In this document: piece after piece, positions 27,437 to 36,189 of the stretch
How positions within the stretch are numbered: position 1 is the stretch's first letter
How the letters are laid out: each line of letters begins with the position of its first letter
DNA from: Leptolyngbya sp. BC1307
GTDB taxonomy: Bacteria > Cyanobacteriota > Cyanobacteriia > Phormidesmidales > Phormidesmidaceae
Assembly (NCBI RefSeq): GCF_002286735.1
Contig: NZ_NRTA01000018.1
Span: forward strand, 1 to 64,000
DNA: 64,000 nt
Direction: 5' to 3'
The notes under the pieces: model-generated
What the model was told of the DNA's origin: nothing
Databases searched by the model: none
What the model saw: only the letters and a program-made list of their open reading frames with translations
Position numbers and translations under genes: made by a program

Positions 27437-28348
27437 GTGGAGCTGGAATTACGCATGGTAGAACCAGTCATGATGGCTTGGGTGGTAGCTCAGACGACTG
27501 CCCCCGTACAGGAAATTACGCTATGGCGGGCAGTGGTGATCGGAATTGTGCAGGGGCTGACCGAGTTTTTGCCGATTAGCAGTACGGCTCATGTGAAGGT
27601 AGTGCCGGTAATGCTGGGCTGGGGCGACCCGGGCGTGTCGTTTACGGCGGTGATTCAGCTAGGCAGTGTCGGGGCGATTCTTTGGTATTTTTGGGACGAC
27701 CTTTCTACGGTGACGCTGAAGGCAATGCGCTCAGCGTTCAGGCGCGAATTTGACGCACCTGATTTTCGCTTGGGTTTGGGAATCGTTTTGGGCACCGTGC
27801 CGATTATCGTGATTGGGCTTTTTATTAAGCTGTTTGTGCCCGGCTATGACACTTCGGTAGTGCGCTCTACGGCAGTGATCGCCATCACTTCCATCGTCAT
27901 GGCAATTTTGCTGGGCGTCGCTGAAATGTTGGGCAGTCGCAAGCGAGACTTTTCTAGCCTGGGTCTGAGCGATGGCGTCAGCGTTGGCTTAGCGCAGGCG
28001 TTGGCGCTGATTCCGGGCGTATCGCGATCAGGGTCAACGCTGACAGCGGGGCTGTTTTTGGGCCTGAAGCGAGAAACGGCGGCGCGGTTTTCCTTTTTGC
28101 TGGGGATGCCGGCGATTTTGCTATCGGGGCTGGTTTCTATCAGCGATGTGATCGGTTCTGATAGCCGGGTGGCATTGGTGCCACTGCTGGCCGGGTTGCT
28201 GGCGGCGATAGTCTCTTCTTATTTGGCGATCGCCTGGCTGATTGATTTTCTCAAAAAGCACAGCACCTGGGTATTTGTCTGGTACCGGCTGGCTTTTGGG
28301 GCGGTAATCTTGATTGCGATCGCTACGCAAACGCTAGAGAATATTTAA
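27437..28348 (+). CDS. uppP: undecaprenyl-diphosphate phosphatase
   Basis: Integral membrane BacA-type phosphatase that regenerates undecaprenyl phosphate for peptidoglycan and glycan export. Both active-site motifs are present: GIVQGLTEFLPISSTAHVKV near the N-terminus (Glu of the TEFLP segment) and LIPGVSRSGSTLTAGLFLGL (the PGxSRSG motif). About eight hydrophobic segments are present. At 303 aa it is slightly long: the ATG at 27437 gives about 25 residues before the first helix, and internal Met codons at 27455, 27470 and 27473 are alternative starts. An 18-base palindrome follows the gene. Confidence 0.94.
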   Translation: MELELRMVEPVMMAWVVAQTTAPVQEITLWRAVVIGIVQGLTEFLPISSTAHVKVVPVMLGWGDPGVSFTAVIQLGSVGAILWYFWDDLSTVTLKAMRSAFRREFDAPDFRLGLGIVLGTVPIIVIGLFIKLFVPGYDTSVVRSTAVIAITSIVMAILLGVAEMLGSRKRDFSSLGLSDGVSVGLAQALALIPGVSRSGSTLTAGLFLGLKRETAARFSFLLGMPAILLSGLVSISDVIGSDSRVALVPLLAGLLAAIVSSYLAIAWLIDFLKKHSTWVFVWYRLAFGAVILIAIATQTLENI

Positions 28349-28369
28349 AGCACACCTCGTCTGTGATAG

Positions 28370-28387
28370 AGCGGTGCCGGCACCGCT
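28370..28387 (+). terminator. palindromic terminator of uppP
   Basis: AGCGGTGCC at 28370-28378 and GGCACCGCT at 28379-28387 form a perfect palindrome, followed by TTTCT. It lies 21 bases after the uppP stop. Confidence 0.65.
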
Positions 28388-28417
28388 TTCTACTGCGCAT
28401 ATTCTCGACTGCTTGTT

Positions 28418-29830
28418 ATGAAAACCGCTTCGATCTCACCGGCCAAAATCACCCGCGTCATGCCCGGCTCTATTGCTGAGGAAATCGGCTTTGAAGCGGG
28501 CGATCAGCTAGTGGCGATTAACCAGCAGCGCCCCCGCGACCTGATTGACTACCGATTTCTATGTGCTGACGAGCTGCTTGAGCTAGAGGTGCTAGATGCA
28601 AAGGGCGTGGCGCATCAGGTAGAGATTGAAAAAGACTACGATGAAGAGCTAGGTCTAGAATTTGAGACAGCGCTGTTTGATGGGCTAATGCAGTGCGTTA
28701 ACCGCTGCCCCTTTTGCTTTATTGACCAGCAGCCGCCTGGCAAGCGAGAGACGCTGTATCTCAAAGATGATGACTATCGCCTGAGCTTTTTGTACGGCAG
28801 CTATTTAACGCTGACCAATATCTCGCCAGCCGAATGGGAGCGGATTGCTCAAATGCGGCTATCTCCGCTCTACGTGTCGGTACATGCGACAGAGGGAGCG
28901 GTGCGATCGCGCCTGCTCAAAAACGACCGGGCCGCTCAAATTTTGGAGCAGCTGGCCTGGTTTCAGCAGCAACGGCTGCAAATTCACGCGCAGGTAGTGG
29001 TGTGCCCAGGCATTAACGACGGCCCGCATCTAGAGCGAACACTCAGAGATTTGGCGGCTTTTCATCAGGGCGATCTGCCAGCGGTGGCGTCAGCAGCCGT
29101 TGTGCCCGTAGGGCTCACCCGCTTTCGCCCTGAGCAAGATCAGCTCGTACCGGTGACGACTGCTAAATCTCAGGCGGTAATTGCCCAGGTGCAGGCGCTG
29201 CAGGCAGAATTTCGGGCTGAACTGGGAACGACCTTTGCCTGGTTAGCTGATGAATGGTTTTTGATCGGTCGCCAGCCGCTGCCGCCGGAGAGTCACTATG
29301 AGTCTTACCCGCAGATTGGCAATGGGGTGGGCTCGATTCGGCTGTTTCTGAAAGAATTTGAGGTGATCGCCCAAGAACTGCCAGATCGGGTTTATCCACC
29401 GCGCACCTTTACCTGGGTAGTGGGCAACGCCGTAGAACATGCCTTTGCCCCCCTGGTCACCTGCCTGAATCAAATCTCTGGGCTGACCCTACAGATGGCT
29501 GCCATTAACAGTGACTACTGGGGCCAGGAAATTACGGTTACTGGGCTGCTCACCGGACAAGACATTGCAGCGCAGCTAGCAGGTAAGGATCTCGGCGATG
29601 GCGTTCTGCTACCTGCTTTAATGCTGAAGCAAAGTGACAGCCAGCGCCCGGACGAAACCTATTTTTTAGACGATATGTCCGTAGCGCAGCTCGAAAACAA
29701 ACTAAACTGTCCAGTATTATCTATAGCGGGGCTCCCTGAATTGGTAGCCGCCTGTTGTGCTTCCGTAGTGCCTCAGCAGAGCTCCGGTGGGAATGACCCC
29801 AAGCGCAAGATGACTTTGCTCGAAGCTTAG
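28418..29830 (+). CDS. PDZ-radical SAM protein (DUF512, TIGR03279 family)
   Basis: Cyanobacterial radical SAM-like protein of unknown reaction. An N-terminal PDZ-like domain (about residues 1-75: VMPGSIAEEIGFEAGDQLVA) precedes the iron-sulfur motif CVNRCPFCFIDQ (C-x3-C-x2-C) and the conserved KDDDYRLSFLYGSYLTLTN. The C-terminal DUF512 region (about 290-455) contains the PPRTFTWVVGNAVEHAF segment. It is cytosolic and 470 aa, the expected family length. It is 69 bases after uppP and separated from it by a terminator-like palindrome. No partner gene in the window suggests a substrate. Confidence 0.9.
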   Translation: MKTASISPAKITRVMPGSIAEEIGFEAGDQLVAINQQRPRDLIDYRFLCADELLELEVLDAKGVAHQVEIEKDYDEELGLEFETALFDGLMQCVNRCPFCFIDQQPPGKRETLYLKDDDYRLSFLYGSYLTLTNISPAEWERIAQMRLSPLYVSVHATEGAVRSRLLKNDRAAQILEQLAWFQQQRLQIHAQVVVCPGINDGPHLERTLRDLAAFHQGDLPAVASAAVVPVGLTRFRPEQDQLVPVTTAKSQAVIAQVQALQAEFRAELGTTFAWLADEWFLIGRQPLPPESHYESYPQIGNGVGSIRLFLKEFEVIAQELPDRVYPPRTFTWVVGNAVEHAFAPLVTCLNQISGLTLQMAAINSDYWGQEITVTGLLTGQDIAAQLAGKDLGDGVLLPALMLKQSDSQRPDETYFLDDMSVAQLENKLNCPVLSIAGLPELVAACCASVVPQQSSGGNDPKRKMTLLEA

Positions 29831-29971
29831 CGCCCAAGCGCAGTGATTTCGAGGGCAGTTTTACGACTTTCTAGCCGTATCCGGGTCTTTCTGCAAGCAG
29901 ATGGATGAATAGGTTACTGTCATCCAATGGCCTATCGCCTGGCGAAATGCCCCTGTTACCTTCTCTAAATA

Positions 29972-30017
29972 GCGTTCACATTTCAGCAGGCAAGCCTGCG
30001 GTGTGAATGCGTTTTTT
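29972..30017 (+). terminator. Rho-independent terminator after the radical SAM gene
   Basis: An outer stem of GCGTTCACA (29972-29980) with TGTGAATGC (30002-30010) encloses an inner GCAGGC-AA-GCCTGC hairpin, and a T-run follows at 30012-30017. It is 141 bases beyond the stop codon. Confidence 0.82.
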
Positions 30018-30120
30018 GGCTGCGCCGATTTTATGTCAAAGTCATTGAGTCAAGATCAGTGAATCTAGGCCCGCTGAATTAAAGTCCATCGAATGAAAGT
30101 CCATTGAAGCCATCAGCACT

Positions 30121-32034
30121 ATGCGATATCTCAAGTCTGCTGCTTTTCTACTGCTGGTGATGAGCGGTTCGGTGTCTCTGCTGCCGCAAACTGCGATCGC
30201 CTCCCCCCCAGAGTCAGATACTCAAAATGGCTCATCGTCGGCCAAGCCCCCGGCTAAACCCGCTAGCATTTTGTCTGCCGCGCCGCTAGCGGTCGATCTC
30301 ACGAGATCTGACGCAGCGCTCGGTTTGGTAGAGGCTCAGGTTACCGACGGGCGATCGCCTCAGTTTTCGCAGGTAGCTGAGGGGCGATCGCCCGTCGCCG
30401 AAACCGTCGTGGCGCAAGCACCCCCTGCACAGCCAGCAGCGCCGCCGATGGATCTAGAAGACTTTAGACGCCTCATCGAGTCACCCAGCCAGCAGCAAGC
30501 GCAAACCCCAGCGCCGGCAGAGAACCCAACAGAGAGCCCAACAGAGAGTCCGGCAGCCAGTCCAGAAGAAGGCGACCTGCCCACGCTGGAAGAACCCGCG
30601 CCCGCGCCGCCGCCCACTGAAGAAGCGATGCCTGATGAGATGTCGCCTGAGACACTTTTTCCCGAGGCAGACTTTAACCCGGCGGATGTCGAAATTGGGG
30701 ACCCGATAGACAGTTTGGTCGCCGATCCCAATCCCTTAAATTTTCCCACCGCACCTGAAGAAGTTGAGATAGACAGAAGCCCGGTACTGACCCTAGAGCA
30801 GGCAACTGAGCTAGCCTATCGCAACAGTCAGGCCCTCCAGCGATCGCTGCTGACGCTAGAGCAGGCAGAGGCGGCCATCGACGAAGCTCGCGCCGCACAG
30901 CTACCAACAGTATCTACCGGGGCCGACATTACCAGCCGAGAGAGCGGTGGCACATCGGGTCTTTCAGGCTTAGAAAATATTCCAGGATTGGGCGAAGTCG
31001 GCCAAGATAGCGGCCTCAGTACGACCTTAAGCGGCTCTGTGGATGTTAGCTACGACGTATTTACCGGCGGCAGACGAGCGGCCTCAATTCGAGCGGCAGA
31101 ACTGCAGCGACAAACGAGCGCTTTGGCTGTAGAGAGTCAGCAAGAGCAAATTCGTTTGAATACGGCTAATTCGTACTACGCACTGCAAGAGGCAGGCGAA
31201 CAAATTCGGATCAACCAGTCATTTTTAGACGAAGCGGCGCGCAACTTACGAGATTCCCGGCTGCGGCAAGAAGTGGGCGTAGGAACTCGCTTCGATGTGC
31301 TGCGGGCCGAGGTACAGTTTGCCAATGCCCGGCAGTCGCTGATTCAATCGCAAAGTCAGCAGCAAATTGCCCGCCGAGACATTGCCCGACTGCTCAACCT
31401 GCCGCCAACCGCTAGCTTACAGACAACGCCAGTAGCCGTGGCCGAAAGCTGGCCGCTCACCCTAGAAGAAAGTATTGTACTAGCTTTTCAAAACCGCGCT
31501 GAGCTAGAGCAGCAGTTGCTACAGGCCGATATCAGCGAACAGCAGCGCCAGATCGCCCTGGCCAGTATTCGGCCTCAGGTGAGTGTGTTTGCCAATTACA
31601 ACCTTCAGAACTCGCTGGATGACAACGACGGCTTTCAGGACAATTACGCATTCGGCGCTCGGTTTAACATGACCTTGTTTGACGGAGGCGCTGCCCGAGC
31701 TAGGGCCCGTCAGCAGCAGCTTGATGGCCTCATCTCTGAAGAGCAGTTTGGCGAAAATCTCGACCAGTTTCGCTTTGATGTAGAGCAGGCTTACTTTAAC
31801 CTACAGGCGAACCAAGAAAATATTGCGACTTCGCAGGTAGCGGTTTCTCAAGCGGAGGAGGCACTCGACCTGGCGAATTTACGCTTGCAGGCCGGGGTCG
31901 GCACGCAGCTAGATGTGCTCACCGCCCAGCGGGAACTCACTGAAGCCGAGGGCAACAGCGTCACGGCAATTCTGGGCTATAACCGGGCGCTAGCGGAATT
32001 GCAGCGAGCCGTCAGTAACGTAGGAGATCTATAA
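30121..32034 (+). CDS. TolC-family outer membrane efflux protein
   Basis: Outer-membrane channel for type I secretion or efflux. The N-terminus is a signal peptide (YLKSAAFLLLVMSGSVSLLP, cleavage near IASP). Residues about 35-215 are a long Pro/Glu/Ala-rich low-complexity region with short TESP-type repeats. Two OEP repeats follow: LTLEQATELAYRNSQALQRS and LTLEESIVLAFQNRAELEQQ, each leading into a coiled-coil hairpin (RLRQEVGVGTRFDVLRAEVQ and LRLQAGVGTQLDVLTAQREL). These pairs are diagnostic. No inner-membrane partner or adaptor gene is adjacent, so it probably works with transporters encoded elsewhere. A 15-base imperfect tandem repeat lies at 30076-30105, just before the start. Confidence 0.9.
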   Translation: MRYLKSAAFLLLVMSGSVSLLPQTAIASPPESDTQNGSSSAKPPAKPASILSAAPLAVDLTRSDAALGLVEAQVTDGRSPQFSQVAEGRSPVAETVVAQAPPAQPAAPPMDLEDFRRLIESPSQQQAQTPAPAENPTESPTESPAASPEEGDLPTLEEPAPAPPPTEEAMPDEMSPETLFPEADFNPADVEIGDPIDSLVADPNPLNFPTAPEEVEIDRSPVLTLEQATELAYRNSQALQRSLLTLEQAEAAIDEARAAQLPTVSTGADITSRESGGTSGLSGLENIPGLGEVGQDSGLSTTLSGSVDVSYDVFTGGRRAASIRAAELQRQTSALAVESQQEQIRLNTANSYYALQEAGEQIRINQSFLDEAARNLRDSRLRQEVGVGTRFDVLRAEVQFANARQSLIQSQSQQQIARRDIARLLNLPPTASLQTTPVAVAESWPLTLEESIVLAFQNRAELEQQLLQADISEQQRQIALASIRPQVSVFANYNLQNSLDDNDGFQDNYAFGARFNMTLFDGGAARARARQQQLDGLISEEQFGENLDQFRFDVEQAYFNLQANQENIATSQVAVSQAEEALDLANLRLQAGVGTQLDVLTAQRELTEAEGNSVTAILGYNRALAELQRAVSNVGDL

Positions 32035-32069
32035 AGCGCGAAAGGCAGGTAATAGCTCTAAAGCGCTGA

Positions 32070-32564
32070 TCACACAGATGTTTCAGACTTTTCGGCTGCT
32101 GGGTTATCTAGACGCGCAGGTGTGATTCCATCAGTTGAATGACTGAGGGCGTTAAAAATGGTTTCTTCCTGGCACAGCCGTTCAATTACCTGCTCAGCGC
32201 TGAGCAGCCGCTTGAGCACCACCTGACCGATCATCGAGTGGGTAGCTGCCTTGGGCACCACCTCGACCATTAGGACGGCCTCCTCTACCTGATATAGCCG
32301 GAGCGTTTCGCCATTTTCTTGGATGCAGAGCGACTGCTGCTGCAAGTGAGGCAGGCGATGCCAGGCCGATTCATTCCACAGGCCGCCAAATTCCCAGACT
32401 CTGCCTGTGGTCCAGCTATCGGATAGAAAGAAATACTTCACAGCGTCACCAATGAGCGTTAACGACACAACCGTTTCTCGTAGCGTAATATAGCGTTGGC
32501 CACTTTGCTTACTACACAAGTGATCGCTAGAACCTTTGTACAGGGTAAGCACAGTGACGCGCAA
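32070..32564 (-). CDS. conserved hypothetical protein, 164 aa
   Basis: Not recognised. A globular, mostly beta-looking soluble protein: SLTLIGDAVKYFFLSDSWTT in the first third, LYQVEEAVLMVEVVPKAATH in the middle, and a helical segment LKRLLSAEQVIERLCQEETI before a disordered C-terminus. There is no signal peptide, membrane segment or known motif. The open frame is complete and its composition is protein-like. It converges on the TolC-like gene with a 35-base gap and is divergent from ddl. Confidence 0.7.
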   Translation of the reverse strand: MRVTVLTLYKGSSDHLCSKQSGQRYITLRETVVSLTLIGDAVKYFFLSDSWTTGRVWEFGGLWNESAWHRLPHLQQQSLCIQENGETLRLYQVEEAVLMVEVVPKAATHSMIGQVVLKRLLSAEQVIERLCQEETIFNALSHSTDGITPARLDNPAAEKSETSV

Positions 32565-32811
32565 GCACTGATGTTCGCGGCAGGCAATTGGCTCACTTTC
32601 GCCCGGATAGGCTGACTTTTCTTAGAAGGAATAACTGGTAGATGCACCCTGATACAAACGCTTGAATTCGCTCCTTTTTGCGGGTTTAAGCGTTTTTTTT
32701 GGCCTGATGAGGGCTGAATGCTGTCGGACGGATTGTGCTCTGGGCTCTGGCCCGTGATAGGCTATCGCAAAGAATTCTCTGACGTATTTTTACTAGCGGG
32801 ACTAAAAGCTG

Positions 32812-33912
32812 ATGGCGATGCGGGTAGGCCTGTTGTTCGGTGGGCGGTCTGGAGAGCATGAGGTGTCGATTCGTTCGGCTCAGGCGATCGCTCAAGCGCT
32901 AGCCACTGGCGATAACCCGGCCAAATACGAAGCTGTGCCTGTCCATATTTGCAAAGACGGTAGCTGGGTGACCGGCGAGACAGCTCAGCAGGTACTCACT
33001 TCTGGGAAGGCGCTGGCGGGTGACGACACTGCCACCCGCGAACTGCCAGAGATGGGCACATTAGAGTCGCGTCTGCCCAATCTAACCAAATCAGCCGCCG
33101 CCCATAATAAATTGACGGATATTGATATCTGGTTTCCCGTTCTCCACGGCCCTAACGGAGAAGACGGCACCATTCAAGGCTTGTTGAAGCTGCTACAGAT
33201 GCCGTTTGTTGGCTCTGGGGTGCTAGGTTCGGCGCTGGGGATGGATAAGCTAGCGATGAAAAGTGCCTTCGCTCAAGCTGGGCTGCCTCAGGTGAAGTAT
33301 CAAGGGGTGACCCGCGCCCAGATCTATTCCAACCCCTGCATATTTCCTAAGCTGTGCGACGACCTGGAAGCTGATATTGGCTATCCGTGCTTTGTTAAGC
33401 CTGCCAATTTGGGGTCTTCTGTAGGCGTTGCTAAAGCGACTAACCGCAAAGAACTGGAGGCTGCCCTCGATAGCGCAGTCAGCTATGATCGCCGGGTGAT
33501 AGTAGAAGCTGGGGTGGTCGCTCGTGAGGTGGAGTGCTCTATTCTCGGCAATGACTATCCCAAAGCTTCGGTATTAGGAGAAACCCAGTTTGAGAACGAT
33601 TTTTACGACTATGAGGCCAAGTATACAGAGGGCGGGGCAACGCTGTTGATTCCCTCGCCTGTGCCAGATGAAGTGCGCGATCGCCTTCAGGAGATGGCCA
33701 TCCGCGCCTTCCAAACCGTCGATGCTGCGGGTCTCGCGCGCGTAGACTTTTTCTATATCGAAGCTACAGGCGAAATTTTGATCAACGAAATCAACACCAT
33801 GCCCGGCTTCACCGCTACCAGCATGTATCCCATAATGTGGAAAGCCTCCGGCGTAGATTTCCCAGAGCTGGTAGACAAACTGATTCAGTTAGGATTAGAG
33901 AGAACCGCCTAA
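32812..33912 (+). CDS. ddl: D-alanine--D-alanine ligase
   Basis: ATP-grasp ligase joining two D-alanines for the peptidoglycan stem. [20 protein letters not shown] starts the protein; [55 protein letters not shown] and the C-terminal [17 protein letters not shown] (metal- and substrate-binding) follow in order. At 366 aa it is the VanA/DdlA-length class. The ATG at 32812 is followed two codons later by a second ATG (32818). A broken DUF29 reading follows within 10 bases of the stop. Confidence 0.95.
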   Translation: MAMRVGLLFGGRSGEHEVSIRSAQAIAQALATGDNPAKYEAVPVHICKDGSWVTGETAQQVLTSGKALAGDDTATRELPEMGTLESRLPNLTKSAAAHNKLTDIDIWFPVLHGPNGEDGTIQGLLKLLQMPFVGSGVLGSALGMDKLAMKSAFAQAGLPQVKYQGVTRAQIYSNPCIFPKLCDDLEADIGYPCFVKPANLGSSVGVAKATNRKELEAALDSAVSYDRRVIVEAGVVAREVECSILGNDYPKASVLGETQFENDFYDYEAKYTEGGATLLIPSPVPDEVRDRLQEMAIRAFQTVDAAGLARVDFFYIEATGEILINEINTMPGFTATSMYPIMWKASGVDFPELVDKLIQLGLERTA

Positions 33913-33921
33913 AAAGTTCAT

Positions 33922-34148
33922 TTGGCTAGCGCTATTGCGAAGCCCAAAACTCTATACGACACTGACTTCAGCCTGTGGATAGAAACGCAAGGCACAGCAC
34001 TCAGGGATCAGCAATTTGAGGAGATCTAGATTTCCCCAATCTGATAGAGGACATTGAAGAATTGACCAAGCGTGACAATCGGGCACTTCATAGTCACCTA
34101 AAGGTGCAGCAGCAGCACCTGCTGCCCAAACCTACGCACCGCTGGTGA
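33922..34148 (+). pseudogene. frameshifted DUF29 gene remnant
   Basis: Two readings in adjacent frames join into a DUF29-like N-terminus. The first, opening at a TTG at 33922, gives ASAIAKPKTLYDTDFSLWIE, then TQGTALRDQQFEEI before a TAG near 34027. A change of frame at that point, consistent with two inserted bases, gives FPNLIEDIEELTKRDNRALH and SHLKV. The usual DUF29 pattern is YDxDFxxWxExxxxxLRxxxFxxxDxxNLIEEIExMxxxxxxALxSxL, which this follows closely. The remainder of the domain (HLLKW region) is lost, and the frame ends at a TGA at 34146-34148, overlapping the 3' end of the convergent LOTUS gene. DUF29 is common in cyanobacterial accessory DNA and of unknown function. Confidence 0.72.
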
Positions 34149-35880
34149 CCTCGATCCCCTCATCTGAGCTGTCGTCTTCAGTTGATCTGTCGTCTTGAGT
34201 GACAAATTCTTCTGAGTCATCGTCATCGTCAAAATCCTCCTGGCTCAGCGTCATAGAGCGGCTGAGCCAATGCTCATCTAGCTGACAGATGAGCCGGGCA
34301 TTGTTATACGCCTGGCGCATGGTCAAAATGGTGTGACCGATGTATTTACCTGACGGCTCGCGGCGGGCCACGATCGCACAGTCGGCAATATCTTCATCGA
34401 CCAAACAGATAGGCAGCAAGAGATCGATACTGTTAATTTTGGGATAGTAGGTCGGCACTGCCGTCTTGTAGTTGATCTGGGTTTTTAGCAGCGTACGGCT
34501 CAGCGCCTCTTCTAGTCGGTTGACGATATTTCTGTAGGCAATGGAGTCGGCGTCTAAAGCCTCGGCAAATTCCCTTTTGTAGCTGTGAAAAGCTGGACCA
34601 ATCAGCGTTTGAGTATCGCGCGGAGTAAAGCCTGCCGGGGCGTATTGCTCAATAAAAGCTGAGGGCAGACGCTCCATATTATCTTGTACAACATGCCGCC
34701 AATCGACTTCAGGCGCGCCCGCTGCTAAGTGATAAAAGGCTTGCTCAGGGTTGGCCAGATAGTTGGCCGCAACTGGGAGCCGAGTAAATTTGGCCACCAG
34801 CTTTTTTCCTGCTGAGCCCTCACCGGGAATGCAAAAGTCTAAGTCCCATGTTTGATTAGACTGCTGGGTGAGCAGGGCGTAGATAGGTCGGAGCAGTCGG
34901 TCGAGCAGCCCAGTATTGAAGGCGCGGTATTTATAGCTGGTGCTAGAGAGCACTTTTTGCTCGTGCTGCAGGCGGATAAAGGTATAGCGCAGATAGCTTT
35001 TAAGGATGGGATGGGGAAAATCAGTCGGCGGCTCGGGGCCAAAGTACCAGCGCTCACGCAGGGCGATCGCTGCCAAATCACTCACCTTTTGATGCAGCGT
35101 CTCTGGCGAAAATCCCGCAAACCTGGACAAATGCAGAATGGTATGGCTAGGTGGCTTGGGAACCGGACGGGTGCCGCTGCGCTGCCGGATGCTCGGCGAC
35201 ACGCGGCGGGGTTTAGAAACTACTCGGAGCGGAGCGGTTGACGGGCAGAGCCGGACATAGCTAGGGCTATCGGCCTTAACTTCGATTAAGTCAGATCGGC
35301 TTTCTATAAAGCTAGAGAAGTCGGTAAAGCCGTACTTTTGAGCGGAGAAAGTGGGGATCTGAGTGGCGATCGCCCGCCTCAAACTATCCATATGCACCCA
35401 GCCATCGGCGCTATCGTATCTTGTCAAGGTATCCGTCAGCAGCCACTTGACATCCGTTGTCGGTCGGACATAGTACACAGGCGCTGAGCTAGGGCTACCG
35501 GGATCCGGGTCAACCCGTTCTAGCGCTACCAGATCAGGCACGGCCTCTAGCAGATCGAGCAGCTTCGCGAAATTATATTTTTCGTAGGAAAATGAGCGGT
35601 CTTTTTGCCTCAGTAGCGCCCCCACTTGGGCAGCATGGGTGCGCTTTTGCTGTGGCAGTTCGTAGATGGCCTGGTAGAGCAACTGTCGCAGCGCCGATGG
35701 CACCGCCGGATCGATAGCGGCAATGGAGGCTGAGCCTGCCACTGTAGATACAGTCGGGCGGCTGTCGGGGCGGCTGTCGGGGCGATTGAGTTCTCGGCTA
35801 GCGCTACGGCTAGATGAGCGACTGCCGCCATGGAGCAGACGTTGAAAAAATCTGGAGATTGATTTGAGTAAAGATCTCAT
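34132..35880 (-). CDS. OST-HTH/LOTUS and DUF3825 domain protein, 582 aa
   Basis: After a basic, Ser/Arg-rich leader (about 1-50, with a repeated RPDS unit) there are two OST-HTH/LOTUS-type winged helices. The first is at about 58-125 (LRQLLYQAIYELPQQKR ... YEKYNFAKLLDLLEAVPDLV) and the second at about 140-205 (ADGWVHMDSLRRAI ... QKYGFTDFSSFIESRSDLIE). LOTUS domains bind RNA, in several cases G-quadruplexes. Residues about 245-490 resemble DUF3825: LKSYLRYTFIRLQHEQKVLS, then YRAFNTGLLDRLLRPIYALL. A strongly acidic tail (Asp/Glu run) ends the chain. No nuclease motif of the NYN type is seen. It is cytosolic and stands alone. A role in RNA binding or RNA-based regulation is inference. Confidence 0.82.
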   Translation of the reverse strand: MRSLLKSISRFFQRLLHGGSRSSSRSASRELNRPDSRPDSRPTVSTVAGSASIAAIDPAVPSALRQLLYQAIYELPQQKRTHAAQVGALLRQKDRSFSYEKYNFAKLLDLLEAVPDLVALERVDPDPGSPSSAPVYYVRPTTDVKWLLTDTLTRYDSADGWVHMDSLRRAIATQIPTFSAQKYGFTDFSSFIESRSDLIEVKADSPSYVRLCPSTAPLRVVSKPRRVSPSIRQRSGTRPVPKPPSHTILHLSRFAGFSPETLHQKVSDLAAIALRERWYFGPEPPTDFPHPILKSYLRYTFIRLQHEQKVLSSTSYKYRAFNTGLLDRLLRPIYALLTQQSNQTWDLDFCIPGEGSAGKKLVAKFTRLPVAANYLANPEQAFYHLAAGAPEVDWRHVVQDNMERLPSAFIEQYAPAGFTPRDTQTLIGPAFHSYKREFAEALDADSIAYRNIVNRLEEALSRTLLKTQINYKTAVPTYYPKINSIDLLLPICLVDEDIADCAIVARREPSGKYIGHTILTMRQAYNNARLICQLDEHWLSRSMTLSQEDFDDDDDSEEFVTQDDRSTEDDSSDEGIEVTSGA

Positions 35881-36189
35881 CTAATCAGAGGCTGTGCGCG
35901 GATGGTGACTGGCAGGGTAGATAGCAAGTCAATGGATAAATAATGGAGGTCTGCCAATAGCGTAGCGAGACAGCGACTGAATAAACAGCTCGCCAAGACA
36001 CATCTAGGTCATAAAAGGCAATATTGTTTGCAATTATATTATTTAGAATTGTTTAGATGTTTGATATCCAAGGGCTGCCACAGTCGCTGGACAAACCCCT
36101 CTAAAGGGGCTCACACCCGATTGTAAGCATATAGTACGCTGATAGACTGCAACCACTTGCAATCACTGACCGCTTATCACCTGAGATCT
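35881..36189. other. intergenic, divergent promoter region
   Basis: An AT-rich 309-base gap between the LOTUS gene (minus) and gltX (plus). The most AT-rich part, at about 36020-36065, probably holds promoters for both. No hairpin with T-run and no open frame was found. The open frame of gltX extends 33 bases into it from an upstream ATG that I reject. Confidence 0.5.
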
